Source: Fulvimarina manganoxydans (GTDB taxonomy: Bacteria > Pseudomonadota > Alphaproteobacteria > Rhizobiales > Rhizobiaceae). Taken from it: a DNA stretch of 64,000 nucleotides. Of the stretch, positions 57,378 to 64,000 are shown piece after piece. The notes beneath the pieces are model-generated. The model was not told where the DNA came from. It saw nothing but the letters and a program-made list of their open reading frames with translations, and made no database searches. Location of the stretch: positions 124,001 to 188,000 of the forward strand of contig NZ_FWXR01000002.1 of assembly GCF_900176465.1 (NCBI RefSeq), read 5' to 3'. How positions within the stretch are numbered: position 1 is the stretch's first letter; each line of letters starts with the position of its first letter. The position numbers were made by a program, and so were the translations under genes.

Positions 57378-58685
57378 TTACTCGGCCGCGATCGCCTGGG
57401 GCGCGCGCAGCACCGCCTCGAAGCTCTCGGCCAGGATGTCGAGTCCCTTTTCGAAGGTCTCCATCTCAATGGTCAGCGGCGCGAGAACCTTGACGATCTC
57501 GTTGCTCGATCCGGAGGTCTCGATGATGAGGCCGCGCTCGAAACCGGCCTCGCAGATGGCCGAGGCGAGCTCGCCCGAGCCGGTGTCGATGCCCTGCATC
57601 ATGCCGCGCCCCTTGAGGCGGAAATCCTCGCCGGCCTTGGCGGCGATGCCGCTCAGGCGCTCGGTGAGATAAGCGACGCGCTCTTCGACGCTCTTCTGGA
57701 AGACGTCGGTCCGCCAGAACTTCTCGAGTGCCGCCGTCGCCGTCACGAAGGCATGGTTGTTGCCTCGGAAGGTGCCATTGTGCTCGGCCGGGCCGAAGAC
57801 ATCGTGCTCGGGCTTCATCAGGATCATGGAGAAAGGCAAGCCGTAGCCCGACAGCGACTTCGCCATGGTCACGATATCCGGCTTGATGCCGGCAAATTCG
57901 AAGGCGAAGAAATCGCCCGAGCGACCGCAGCCGGCCTGGATGTCGTCGATAATGAGCAGGGCGTCGTGCTTCCTGGCGATCTCCTCGAGCTTCTGAAGGA
58001 AGGGCTTGGAGGCGACGTTCAGCCCGCCTTCGCCCTGGATGCATTCGAGAAGGATCGCCGCCGGCGCGTCGATGCCGCTGGACGTGTCTCTCAGCATGTC
58101 GTCGAGCATCTGGGCGCTGTCGACGCCGTCGCCATGGAAGCCGTCATAGGGCATGCGCGAGACCGAGGAGAGCTGGCTGCGCGCGGCGGCGCGCTGGCCG
58201 CCATTGCCTGTCGCTGACAAGGCGCCGACGGTGACCCCGTGATAGCCGTTGGTGAAGGCGATGACATTGTCGCGGCCGGTCTTCTTGCGGGCGAGCTTCA
58301 AAGCCGCTTCCACCGCATTGGCGCCGGTCGGGCCCTGGAACATCATGCGATAATCGAGGCCGCGCGGCTTCAGGATGACCTCGTCGAAGGTGCGCAGGAA
58401 GGTTTCCTTGGCCTCGGTGAACATGTCGAGGCCATGCGTGACGCCATCCGAGGCGATGTATTCGACGAGGGCCGCCTTCATATCCGGGTCGTTATGGCCG
58501 TAATTCAGGGAGGCGCAGCCGGCCAGGAAGTCGATATAGTCGCGGCCGTCTTGGTCGGTCAGAACCGCGTTCCGGGCCGTCTTGAAGACGGTCGGGAAGG
58601 AGCGGCAATAGCTGCGGACCTTGGATTCGAGACGCGAAAAGGTGGCGACGCCCGGCTTGGCCGGCGTGGTGGTGAGCTTGGTCAT
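57378..58685 (-). CDS. ectB: Diaminobutyrate-2-oxoglutarate transaminase
   Basis: A 435-residue PLP enzyme making 2,4-diaminobutyrate from aspartate semialdehyde. The Schiff-base Lys is in DIVTMAKSLSGYGLP, the Asp in LLIIDDIQAGCGRSG, and the FQGPTGANAVEAALK motif is intact. AAGGA 9 nt upstream supports the ATG at 58685; an upstream in-frame ATG adds 29 unrelated residues. Confidence 0.96.
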   Translation of the reverse strand: MTKLTTTPAKPGVATFSRLESKVRSYCRSFPTVFKTARNAVLTDQDGRDYIDFLAGCASLNYGHNDPDMKAALVEYIASDGVTHGLDMFTEAKETFLRTFDEVILKPRGLDYRMMFQGPTGANAVEAALKLARKKTGRDNVIAFTNGYHGVTVGALSATGNGGQRAAARSQLSSVSRMPYDGFHGDGVDSAQMLDDMLRDTSSGIDAPAAILLECIQGEGGLNVASKPFLQKLEEIARKHDALLIIDDIQAGCGRSGDFFAFEFAGIKPDIVTMAKSLSGYGLPFSMILMKPEHDVFGPAEHNGTFRGNNHAFVTATAALEKFWRTDVFQKSVEERVAYLTERLSGIAAKAGEDFRLKGRGMMQGIDTGSGELASAICEAGFERGLIIETSGSSNEIVKVLAPLTIEMETFEKGLDILAESFEAVLRAPQAIAAE

Positions 58686-58781
58686 GATGAATGTCCTTGG
58701 AATTCTTGTCGCGGAATGAACGAGACGGCATGACGTGCTCTCATCAACGAGAGCACGTTGCCTGTGGGCCAATCTTCGCCG

Positions 58782-59387
58782 TCAGGCGGCGGCGGCCTCG
58801 GCCTGGTTCATGCGCTGGCCCATGGTCTCGGCGGGACGGGCCTCGTCCTCGGAAGAGCCGATCGGGGCAATGGTGAGCATATGCTCGCTGTCGTGCTGGC
58901 CGGCGAAATGCTTCTTTTCGCAAAGCCAGACCGTGTCCGAGACCTCGGCGCCGAACTGATCGGCGAGGCCCTCGAACATGCGCCAGGACGAGCGATTGTC
59001 CGGCGTGATCGTCGTCTTGATGCGCTCGATATCCTCGCAGCCTTCGCTGTCGAGGAGCTTGGCGATGAGGCGACGGGCGAGCTTGCGACCGCGCGCGGCT
59101 TCATCGACGGCGACCTGCCAGACGAAGAGCGTGCCAGGATCCTTCGGCGGAATATAGGCCGAGACCCATCCGAGGATCTTGCCGTTTTCTTCCGCCAGCA
59201 TGCAGGTCTCGGAGAAATGGGTGCACTGAAGGAAGTTACAGTAGAGCGAATTCCCGTCCAGCGCCTCACAGGATGCGATCAGATCATGCACGGCCTGCCC
59301 GTCTTCCCGCTTCGGGTGACGGAACCGCAGACGATCCTGCGTCCCACGTGCCGGACTTCGGGAGTCGTTCGCCGATTGCTGCAACAT
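58782..59387 (-). CDS. ectA: Diaminobutyrate acetyltransferase
   Basis: A 201-residue GNAT-fold enzyme that acetylates diaminobutyrate. Motifs: RHPKREDGQAVHDLI, SLYCNFLQCTHFSETC, VWQVAVDEAARGRKLARRL (acetyl-CoA loop) and TTITPDNRSSWRMFE. First gene of the operon; GAGG 7 nt before the ATG. The promoter faces a divergent MarR gene. Confidence 0.96.
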   Translation of the reverse strand: MLQQSANDSRSPARGTQDRLRFRHPKREDGQAVHDLIASCEALDGNSLYCNFLQCTHFSETCMLAEENGKILGWVSAYIPPKDPGTLFVWQVAVDEAARGRKLARRLIAKLLDSEGCEDIERIKTTITPDNRSSWRMFEGLADQFGAEVSDTVWLCEKKHFAGQHDSEHMLTIAPIGSSEDEARPAETMGQRMNQAEAAAA

Positions 59388-59766
59388 CTATGCGCCTCAT
59401 GGTCTGTTTCGCTGTCAGAGAAATTTCAATCATCGAAGGAATAGTCAAGGGCGCTGCACTGCGAAAGGTCAGGTTCCATGAGACCATTATGCGGTGGAAT
59501 CCCCTGAAAGCCTTTGAATTCACGAGGGCTCTGCAGAATGTGGATGCAATGTGAAATTTTTTTGTGCAGTCGGGAATGGACGGGCCCCTTCGTCAATCGA
59601 AGGATTTTTCAAGGCACGTCCATCCCGAAATTTAGGGGGTCTCGGCCCGATTCCCGGAATGATTTGATTGTCGAAAGACCTTTCGCTAGGAGCATCGGCA
59701 TGGACGATCCTCGCCGACGCGACCCGTCCGGCATGGCGAACGAGGCGATGGGCGAGGGCGGCCGGC
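59388..59766. other. Divergent regulatory region between ectA and the MarR gene
   Basis: Holds two perfect inverted repeats: CCTTCG-TCAAT-CGAAGG at 59587-59603, followed by ATTTTT, and CGAAAG-AC-CTTTCG at 59672-59685. Either could bind the MarR protein; the first could also be a terminator. Confidence 0.5.
59672..59685. promoter_or_regulatory. Candidate MarR (EctR-like) operator
   Basis: Perfect palindrome CGAAAGACCTTTCG, 81 nt upstream of the MarR start. Small perfect palindromes near their own promoter are typical MarR targets. Not proven. Confidence 0.4.
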
Positions 59767-60270
59767 ATGGCGGGCGGAGCTGTGGAACGAACGGAACGGG
59801 GCCGCGACGCGCTGATCGCCTTGCGGCGCATCCTGCGCGCAACCGAGATCGGCGGTCGGCGGCTTGCCCGGGAAACCGGTCTGACCAGTTCACAGTTGAC
59901 GGTCTTACGACTGCTCGCCGATGGTGAGACGACGCCCGGCGCCATTTCGGCCGGGATCGGCCTCACCCAGGCGACGGTCACCGCTCTGATCGACCGACTG
60001 GCGGCGCGCGGCCTCGTCATAAGGCGGCGCGGCGAGAGCGACCGGAGGCGGGTCTGGATCGATCTGACCGAAGAGGGCCAAGCGCTGCTTGCCTCCATGC
60101 CCTCTGATCTGCAGGCGACCTTTCACACCGAATTCGCCAAGCTCGCCTCCTGGGAGCAGGCCATGATGGTCGCGACGCTGGAGCGCCTCGTCGGCATGCT
60201 GAATGCCGGACAGCTCGAGGCCGGGCCGGTTCTCGAATTCGGCGATCTATCCCCGTCCGAGCGCGAATAG
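59767..60270 (+). CDS. MarR-family regulator of the ectoine operon (EctR-like)
   Basis: A 167-residue MarR protein: dimerisation helices at both ends and a winged helix-turn-helix in the middle (LTSSQLTVLRLLADGETTPG; LTQATVTALIDRLAARGLV; the wing RRRGESDRRRVWIDLTEEG). Divergent MarR proteins (EctR) repress ectABC in several bacteria. I chose the ATG at 59767; an upstream TTG in frame would add 33 residues without family match. Confidence 0.82.
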   Translation: MAGGAVERTERGRDALIALRRILRATEIGGRRLARETGLTSSQLTVLRLLADGETTPGAISAGIGLTQATVTALIDRLAARGLVIRRRGESDRRRVWIDLTEEGQALLASMPSDLQATFHTEFAKLASWEQAMMVATLERLVGMLNAGQLEAGPVLEFGDLSPSERE

Positions 60271-60297
60271 GGCCAGCCGGCGGCCTGCCGCCCTGTT

Positions 60298-61620
60298 TCA
60301 GGCTTCGTCTTCTGTCGGAGCCTCTTCGACGTCAGAGCCGGCCACCGGCGTGAAGAGGAGCTTGTCGATGCGGCGTCCGTCGAGGTCCATGATCTCGATA
60401 TCGACGCTCGGCAGGCGCAGGATTTCGCCCACATCGGGGATATGTCCCATACGCTCCAGAACGAGGCCCGCCACCGTCTCGTAATCGCGCTCTTCCGGCA
60501 GCTCCAGATCGGGGAATGTCTGGACGAGCCGGTCGATGGGCAAGGCACCGTCGACGAGATAGGAGCCGTCCTTGCGCCGCATCAGGCTCGGCACGTCGGC
60601 CGAGCCTTCCGGCAGCGTGCCGGCGATGGCGACCAGAATGTCCTGAGGCGTCGCGATGCCTTCGAAGGAGCCATATTCGTCGAGGACGATCGCCATATGA
60701 ATGCCGGCCTCGCGGAAGCGTTCGAGGAGCTTCAGGATCGGCATCGCCTCATTGACATAGAGCGGATCGCGCATGGCCGTCTTGAGGTCGATCGTGCCCG
60801 TCTTCGTCTGCTGTTCGAGAAGGTCCTTAGTCTGGACGATGCCGACCACCTCGTCCTCGTCGAGATCAAGGACGGGGAAACGCGAATGGCCGGCTTTGAG
60901 AATTTCGGCAATTGCCGCGTTGGGGTCTTCGGCCAGATCGAGCCAGTCCACACCCGGGCGCGGCACCATGATCGAGCGCACATTGCGGTCGGCGATCTTG
61001 ATGACCCCCTCCAGCATTTCGCGCTCCTTGGGCTTGAAGACGCCCGATTGCGTGCCCTCGGCGATCATGGCGCGCACATCGTCCTCGGTGACGCTGTCGG
61101 TCTCGTTGTCCTTGAGGCCGAAGAGCCGGGAGAGGGCCTTGGTGGAAATTTCGAGAACCCAGACGAGCGGTGCGCCGACGCGCGAGACGAGGCGCATGAT
61201 CGGCGCGACCAGACAGGCGATCGCCTCGGGCCGCGACAGGGCGAAGCGCTTCGGCACGAGTTCGCCGATCACCAGCGAGACATAGGTGATGACGACGACC
61301 ACCGCGACGAAGGCGACGTCCTGGGCATAGGGGCCGATCACCGGCCAGTCGGCGATCACCTCGGCCAGCGGCGCGGCGAAGACCGAGCCGCCATAGGCGC
61401 CGGCGAAGATGCCGACCAGCGTGATGCCGATCTGGACGGTGGAGAGAAAGGTTGTCGGGTTTTCCGCGAGCTTCAAGGCCGATTGAGCGCCGCGCTTGCG
61501 TTGCTTGGCCATCTGTTCGAGCCGGCTCTTGCGCGCCGAGACAACGGCAAGCTCCGACATGGCGAAGAAGCCGTTGAGGAGAACGAGGGCGAAGACGATC
61601 GCGGCATTGACGAGAAGCAA
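60298..61620 (-). CDS. CNNM/CorC-type membrane protein (hemolysin family)
   Basis: A 440-residue protein with a DUF21 membrane domain (about residues 1-190, four helices, with the NGFFAMSE motif), a CBS pair (VPRPGVDWLDL; VLDEYGSFEGIATPQDI) and a C-terminal CorC_HlyC domain (DGALPIDRL, DYETVAGLVLERMGHIP). Such proteins are magnesium transporters or regulators; 'hemolysin' is a historical name. The start appears to be TTG, because the first helix needs these residues and no in-frame ATG precedes it. Confidence 0.88.
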   Translation of the reverse strand: MLLVNAAIVFALVLLNGFFAMSELAVVSARKSRLEQMAKQRKRGAQSALKLAENPTTFLSTVQIGITLVGIFAGAYGGSVFAAPLAEVIADWPVIGPYAQDVAFVAVVVVITYVSLVIGELVPKRFALSRPEAIACLVAPIMRLVSRVGAPLVWVLEISTKALSRLFGLKDNETDSVTEDDVRAMIAEGTQSGVFKPKEREMLEGVIKIADRNVRSIMVPRPGVDWLDLAEDPNAAIAEILKAGHSRFPVLDLDEDEVVGIVQTKDLLEQQTKTGTIDLKTAMRDPLYVNEAMPILKLLERFREAGIHMAIVLDEYGSFEGIATPQDILVAIAGTLPEGSADVPSLMRRKDGSYLVDGALPIDRLVQTFPDLELPEERDYETVAGLVLERMGHIPDVGEILRLPSVDIEIMDLDGRRIDKLLFTPVAGSDVEEAPTEDEA

Positions 61621-61735
61621 GGGGCACCGGGCGGCAATAGTAATGGTCGCCTGCTAGATAGGATGGCGCCTGCGCCTTGCGAGGGGCTTCGAGGCCTTGC
61701 CTTCAATGAGGGTGAAGAGCGGGGCGACAGATCAC

Positions 61736-61770
61736 GAAGAAAACCCCGCCCGCCTTGTCGGCGGACGGGG
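61736..61770 (-). terminator. phoX terminator
   Basis: On the minus strand CCCCGTCCGCC pairs with GGCGGGCGGGG (one mismatch) over five bases and is followed by TTTTC, 30 nt after the phoX stop. Confidence 0.8.
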
Positions 61771-61800
61771 CGTATCATGGATCGCTTAGACGCGAGCCGA

Positions 61801-63792
61801 TCAGGACGAGGCGATCTTTCCGCCGCCCTGCTTGGTGATCGCGACGACCGAGGGGCGAACCGGCATGTCGTCCTTGAAGTCCGGCCAGCGGGTCGACGGA
61901 TCTTCGTAATAGGACGGACGGCCAAAACCTTCCCAATCCTCGCCGCCATCGCCCGGATGCTGGACCGCGACGAAGAAGGTGGCGAGATCCGGCGTCGGGC
62001 GGGGGCCGCACATTTCGGCGCCGACCGGCACGCGGTAGAAGAGTTTCGAGGTGCCGCGGCCTTCGCCTTCGGTCTCCATGGCCCAAAGGCCGTCGGTGCG
62101 GCCGGTGGCCTTCGGCGAATTGCCGTCGGTGGAGATCCAGAGGCGACCGTCGCTGTCGACCGCGCAATTGTCCGGCATTCCAAACCAGCCATTCTCGGTG
62201 GTGGCGGTGGAGAAGGTGGCGCCCACATCGGCCACCGACGGATCGCCGCATTTCACCAGGATTTCCCAACGGCCCGAGGTCGCGGCGAAGTCGCCGCCGT
62301 CCTCGGCGATCTCGACGATATGGCCGAAGGCGTTGTCGAGGCGCGGATTGGCGGCGTTGGCTTCCTTGCGCTTGGTGTTGTTGGTCAGCATGACATAGAC
62401 GCGGCCGTTCGAACCGTTCGGCTCGATGTCCTCCGGCCGGTCCATCGGGGTCGCGCCGAGAAGGTCGGCGGCGCGGCGCGTCTCGATGAGAACGTCGGCC
62501 TGGCTTTCGAAGCCGTTCTCGGCGGTCAGCGGACCTTCGCCGAAGGTCAGCGGCATCCAGGTGACGGTGCCGTCCTCGTCGAACTTCGCCACATGAAGCG
62601 TTCCGTCGTCGAGAAGGTCCATATTCGCGGCGCGGTCGTCCGGATTGTATTTTCCGGCTGTCACGAATTTGTAGACATAGTCGAAGCGCTCGTCGTCGCC
62701 GAGATAGAAGACGACCCGGCCATCGGGAGCGACGATCGACTCGGCGCCTTCATGCTTGAAGCGGCCGAGGGCGGTGCGCTTCTTCGGCACCGAATTCGGA
62801 TCCTCCACATCCACCTCGACGACCCAGCCGAAGCGGTTCGGTTCGTTCGGCTCCTTGGAAAGGTCGAAACGGTCGTGGAACTTGCCCCATTCATAGGAGC
62901 CTTCCGGCACGCCGTAGCGCTCGTAATTGGCGGCTTCCCTGTGGCCCCCGGGCAGCTCGCCCATGAAGTAGCCGTGGAAATTCTCCTCCGCCATGACATA
63001 GGTGCCCCAGGGCGTGACGCCGCCGGCGCAGTTGTTCAGCGTGCCGAACACCTTGGTGCCGGTCGCGTCAGTCGAGGTCTTGAGGCGGTCATGGCCGGCG
63101 GCCGGGCCGGAAAGCTGCATCTCGGTGGTTGACATGATGCGGCGGTTCTTGGCGCCGTCGCGCACCACCTGCCACTTGCCGTCCACCTTGCGGATTTCGA
63201 CGATCGTGCCGCCATGGGCGGCCATCTCGATGTCGACGCGCTTCTGGTCGGCCGGCGCGACGACCAGCTCCTCGCCCTCGACCTTGACGATGCCCGGGAA
63301 CATCAGATGTTCGTTGGTGTATTCGTGATTAACGACCAGCAGGCCATGCTCGGACGAGCCGTCGATCGGAATGAAGCCGACGAAGTCGTTGTTGTAGCCG
63401 AACTGGCGCGCCTGGGATTCCGGCGTCTGGTTCGTCGGGTCGAAATCCGGGGAATCGGGGAAGAGCCCGTCGCCCCAGCGCAGCAGCACGTCGGCGTCGT
63501 AGCCCTCGGCCACATGATGGTCGGCATCGACGCCGGCGGTCACTTCCTTGAAGTCGAAGCGCTTTGCGCCGGTCTCGGCATGGGCCTCGTCGGCGGCGAG
63601 CAGCGCCATCGGCGACACGGTGGCGGCGATTGCCGTCGCGGCCAGCGAGCCCTGCAGAAACCCACGGCGCGAGAAGCGACGGGCGATGATCTCGCCCATG
63701 GTCGGGTTCGAGGTCGGATTGAGGCCTTCGCCGTCGGCTTCCTCCAGAAGACTGGTCTTAAAATGGGCGCGTAGCGGCGTCTGGTCGTTCAT
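61801..63792 (-). CDS. phoX: PhoX-family alkaline phosphatase, Tat-exported
   Basis: A 663-residue periplasmic or secreted phosphatase. The Tat signal FSRRGFLQGS is followed by a hydrophobic stretch ending in AHAE. PhoX enzymes use iron and calcium, and motifs around LLVVNHEYTNEH, GGVTPWGTYVMAEE and RLWISTDGNSPKATG match the family. GAGGTGA 6 nt before the ATG supports the start. It releases phosphate from organic phosphates when phosphate is short; a PhoB box and an Irr-like box lie upstream. Confidence 0.93.
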   Translation of the reverse strand: MNDQTPLRAHFKTSLLEEADGEGLNPTSNPTMGEIIARRFSRRGFLQGSLAATAIAATVSPMALLAADEAHAETGAKRFDFKEVTAGVDADHHVAEGYDADVLLRWGDGLFPDSPDFDPTNQTPESQARQFGYNNDFVGFIPIDGSSEHGLLVVNHEYTNEHLMFPGIVKVEGEELVVAPADQKRVDIEMAAHGGTIVEIRKVDGKWQVVRDGAKNRRIMSTTEMQLSGPAAGHDRLKTSTDATGTKVFGTLNNCAGGVTPWGTYVMAEENFHGYFMGELPGGHREAANYERYGVPEGSYEWGKFHDRFDLSKEPNEPNRFGWVVEVDVEDPNSVPKKRTALGRFKHEGAESIVAPDGRVVFYLGDDERFDYVYKFVTAGKYNPDDRAANMDLLDDGTLHVAKFDEDGTVTWMPLTFGEGPLTAENGFESQADVLIETRRAADLLGATPMDRPEDIEPNGSNGRVYVMLTNNTKRKEANAANPRLDNAFGHIVEIAEDGGDFAATSGRWEILVKCGDPSVADVGATFSTATTENGWFGMPDNCAVDSDGRLWISTDGNSPKATGRTDGLWAMETEGEGRGTSKLFYRVPVGAEMCGPRPTPDLATFFVAVQHPGDGGEDWEGFGRPSYYEDPSTRWPDFKDDMPVRPSVVAITKQGGGKIASS

Positions 63793-63869
63793 CGTCTCAC
63801 CTCGTTCAAAAAGGATCAGACCAAATCACGGCCGCCACGAAGGCGCCGATGGGGTGGCCTGAGAGGGAG

Positions 63870-63886
63870 TTGATAATCATTCTAAA
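63870..63886. promoter_or_regulatory. Irr-type iron control (ICE) box candidate
   Basis: TTGATAATCATTCTAAA fits TTTAGAA-N3-TTCTAAA with 12 of 14 half-site bases. It also contains TGATAATCATT, the core of a Fur-type box. It lies 78 nt upstream of phoX, next to the PhoB box, where the -10 region would be. Confidence 0.5.
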
Positions 63887-63903
63887 TAACGGTTCGATGA
63901 CAG
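63886..63903 (-). promoter_or_regulatory. PhoB (Pho) box upstream of phoX
   Basis: On the minus strand CTGTCAT-CGAA-CCGTTAT fits the Pho box of two 7-base repeats 4 apart (CTGTCAT): the first matches 7 of 7, the second 5 of 7. It faces phoX, 93 nt from its start codon. Confidence 0.65.
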
Positions 63904-64000
63904 GGTGGGCGTGAAGCGATCGGCTGCACCGACACATGCCTGTGGGCGGACATCGTGGACGATCCGCTTGCACCGGATATGGACGCGATCCATAGTAATG

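Noticed and set aside
60442-63132. An 896-residue + strand frame
   Set aside because: It runs antisense through the CNNM/CorC gene and phoX, both with clear domains, and has low-complexity His/Arg/Asp composition.

Overview
The window reads as a chromosomal segment of a GC-rich alphaproteobacterium, most likely of the order Hyphomicrobiales (Rhizobiales). The evidence is gene content and order: acnA followed by DUF1223 and DUF2794 genes, dihydroorotase opposite ygfZ-HD-phosphatase, a TIGR02301 gene beside a Nudix gene, TamA-TamB, and 106-bp RIME-like intergenic repeats. An ectABC-ask cluster suggests a salt-tolerant or marine lifestyle. The exact genus cannot be read from the sequence.

Positions 1 to about 16030 are the right-hand part of a prophage with a P2/Mu-type contractile tail. 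In order it carries an unfinished tail gene, a jelly-roll tail protein, a tail fibre with an AT-rich beta-repeat tip, a DUF4376 fibre-assembly protein, a small protein with a phospholipase A2-like motif, sheath, tube, an assembly chaperone with a lambda-type GGGAAAG frameshift site, the tape measure, and the U, X and D baseplate proteins. A lysis cassette follows, then a five-helix membrane protein ending in a nuclease-associated (sunset-like) domain. A short opposite-strand cluster closes the prophage: secreted SNase-like nuclease, two small proteins and a zinc ribbon. A tRNA-Thr(GGT) gene whose 3' end faces the prophage is the probable integration site. No integrase, portal or capsid gene is in the window, so the prophage continues to the left.

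From 16.5 kb on the genes are core chromosomal ones: infC with an ATT start, a LuxR-like protein without its DNA-binding domain, panC-panB, ygfZ-HD hydrolase-tyrosine phosphatase, a dihydroorotase, several conserved small proteins, a Nudix hydrolase, a SRAP DNA-damage protein and cysS. Next come tamA-tamB (TamB has an expanded array of exact 303-bp coding repeats) and a coxS-L-M operon of form II type. They are followed by a DUF533 gene, yciB, a gap where ccmC, ccmD and ccmG might be expected, ccmB-ccmA coupled to a flavin oxidase-like gene, and acnA.

The right end holds DUF1223, DUF2794, an Rmf/CrpP-like small protein, tRNA-Leu(CAG), the ectoine operon ectA-ectB-ectC-ask with a divergent MarR regulator, a CNNM/CorC-type membrane protein and a Tat-exported PhoX phosphatase. 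Directly upstream of phoX are a good PhoB box and an adjoining Irr-type iron box.

The most interesting leads are: a secreted-protein gene nested antisense in the prophage tail operon with no spare base on either side (CTAG at one end, CATG at the other); the nuclease and its accessory domain split over two prophage genes; the phage PLA2-like mini-protein; the TamB repeat array; and the combined phosphate and iron control predicted for phoX. All functions are inferred by reading the sequence; no searches were run.
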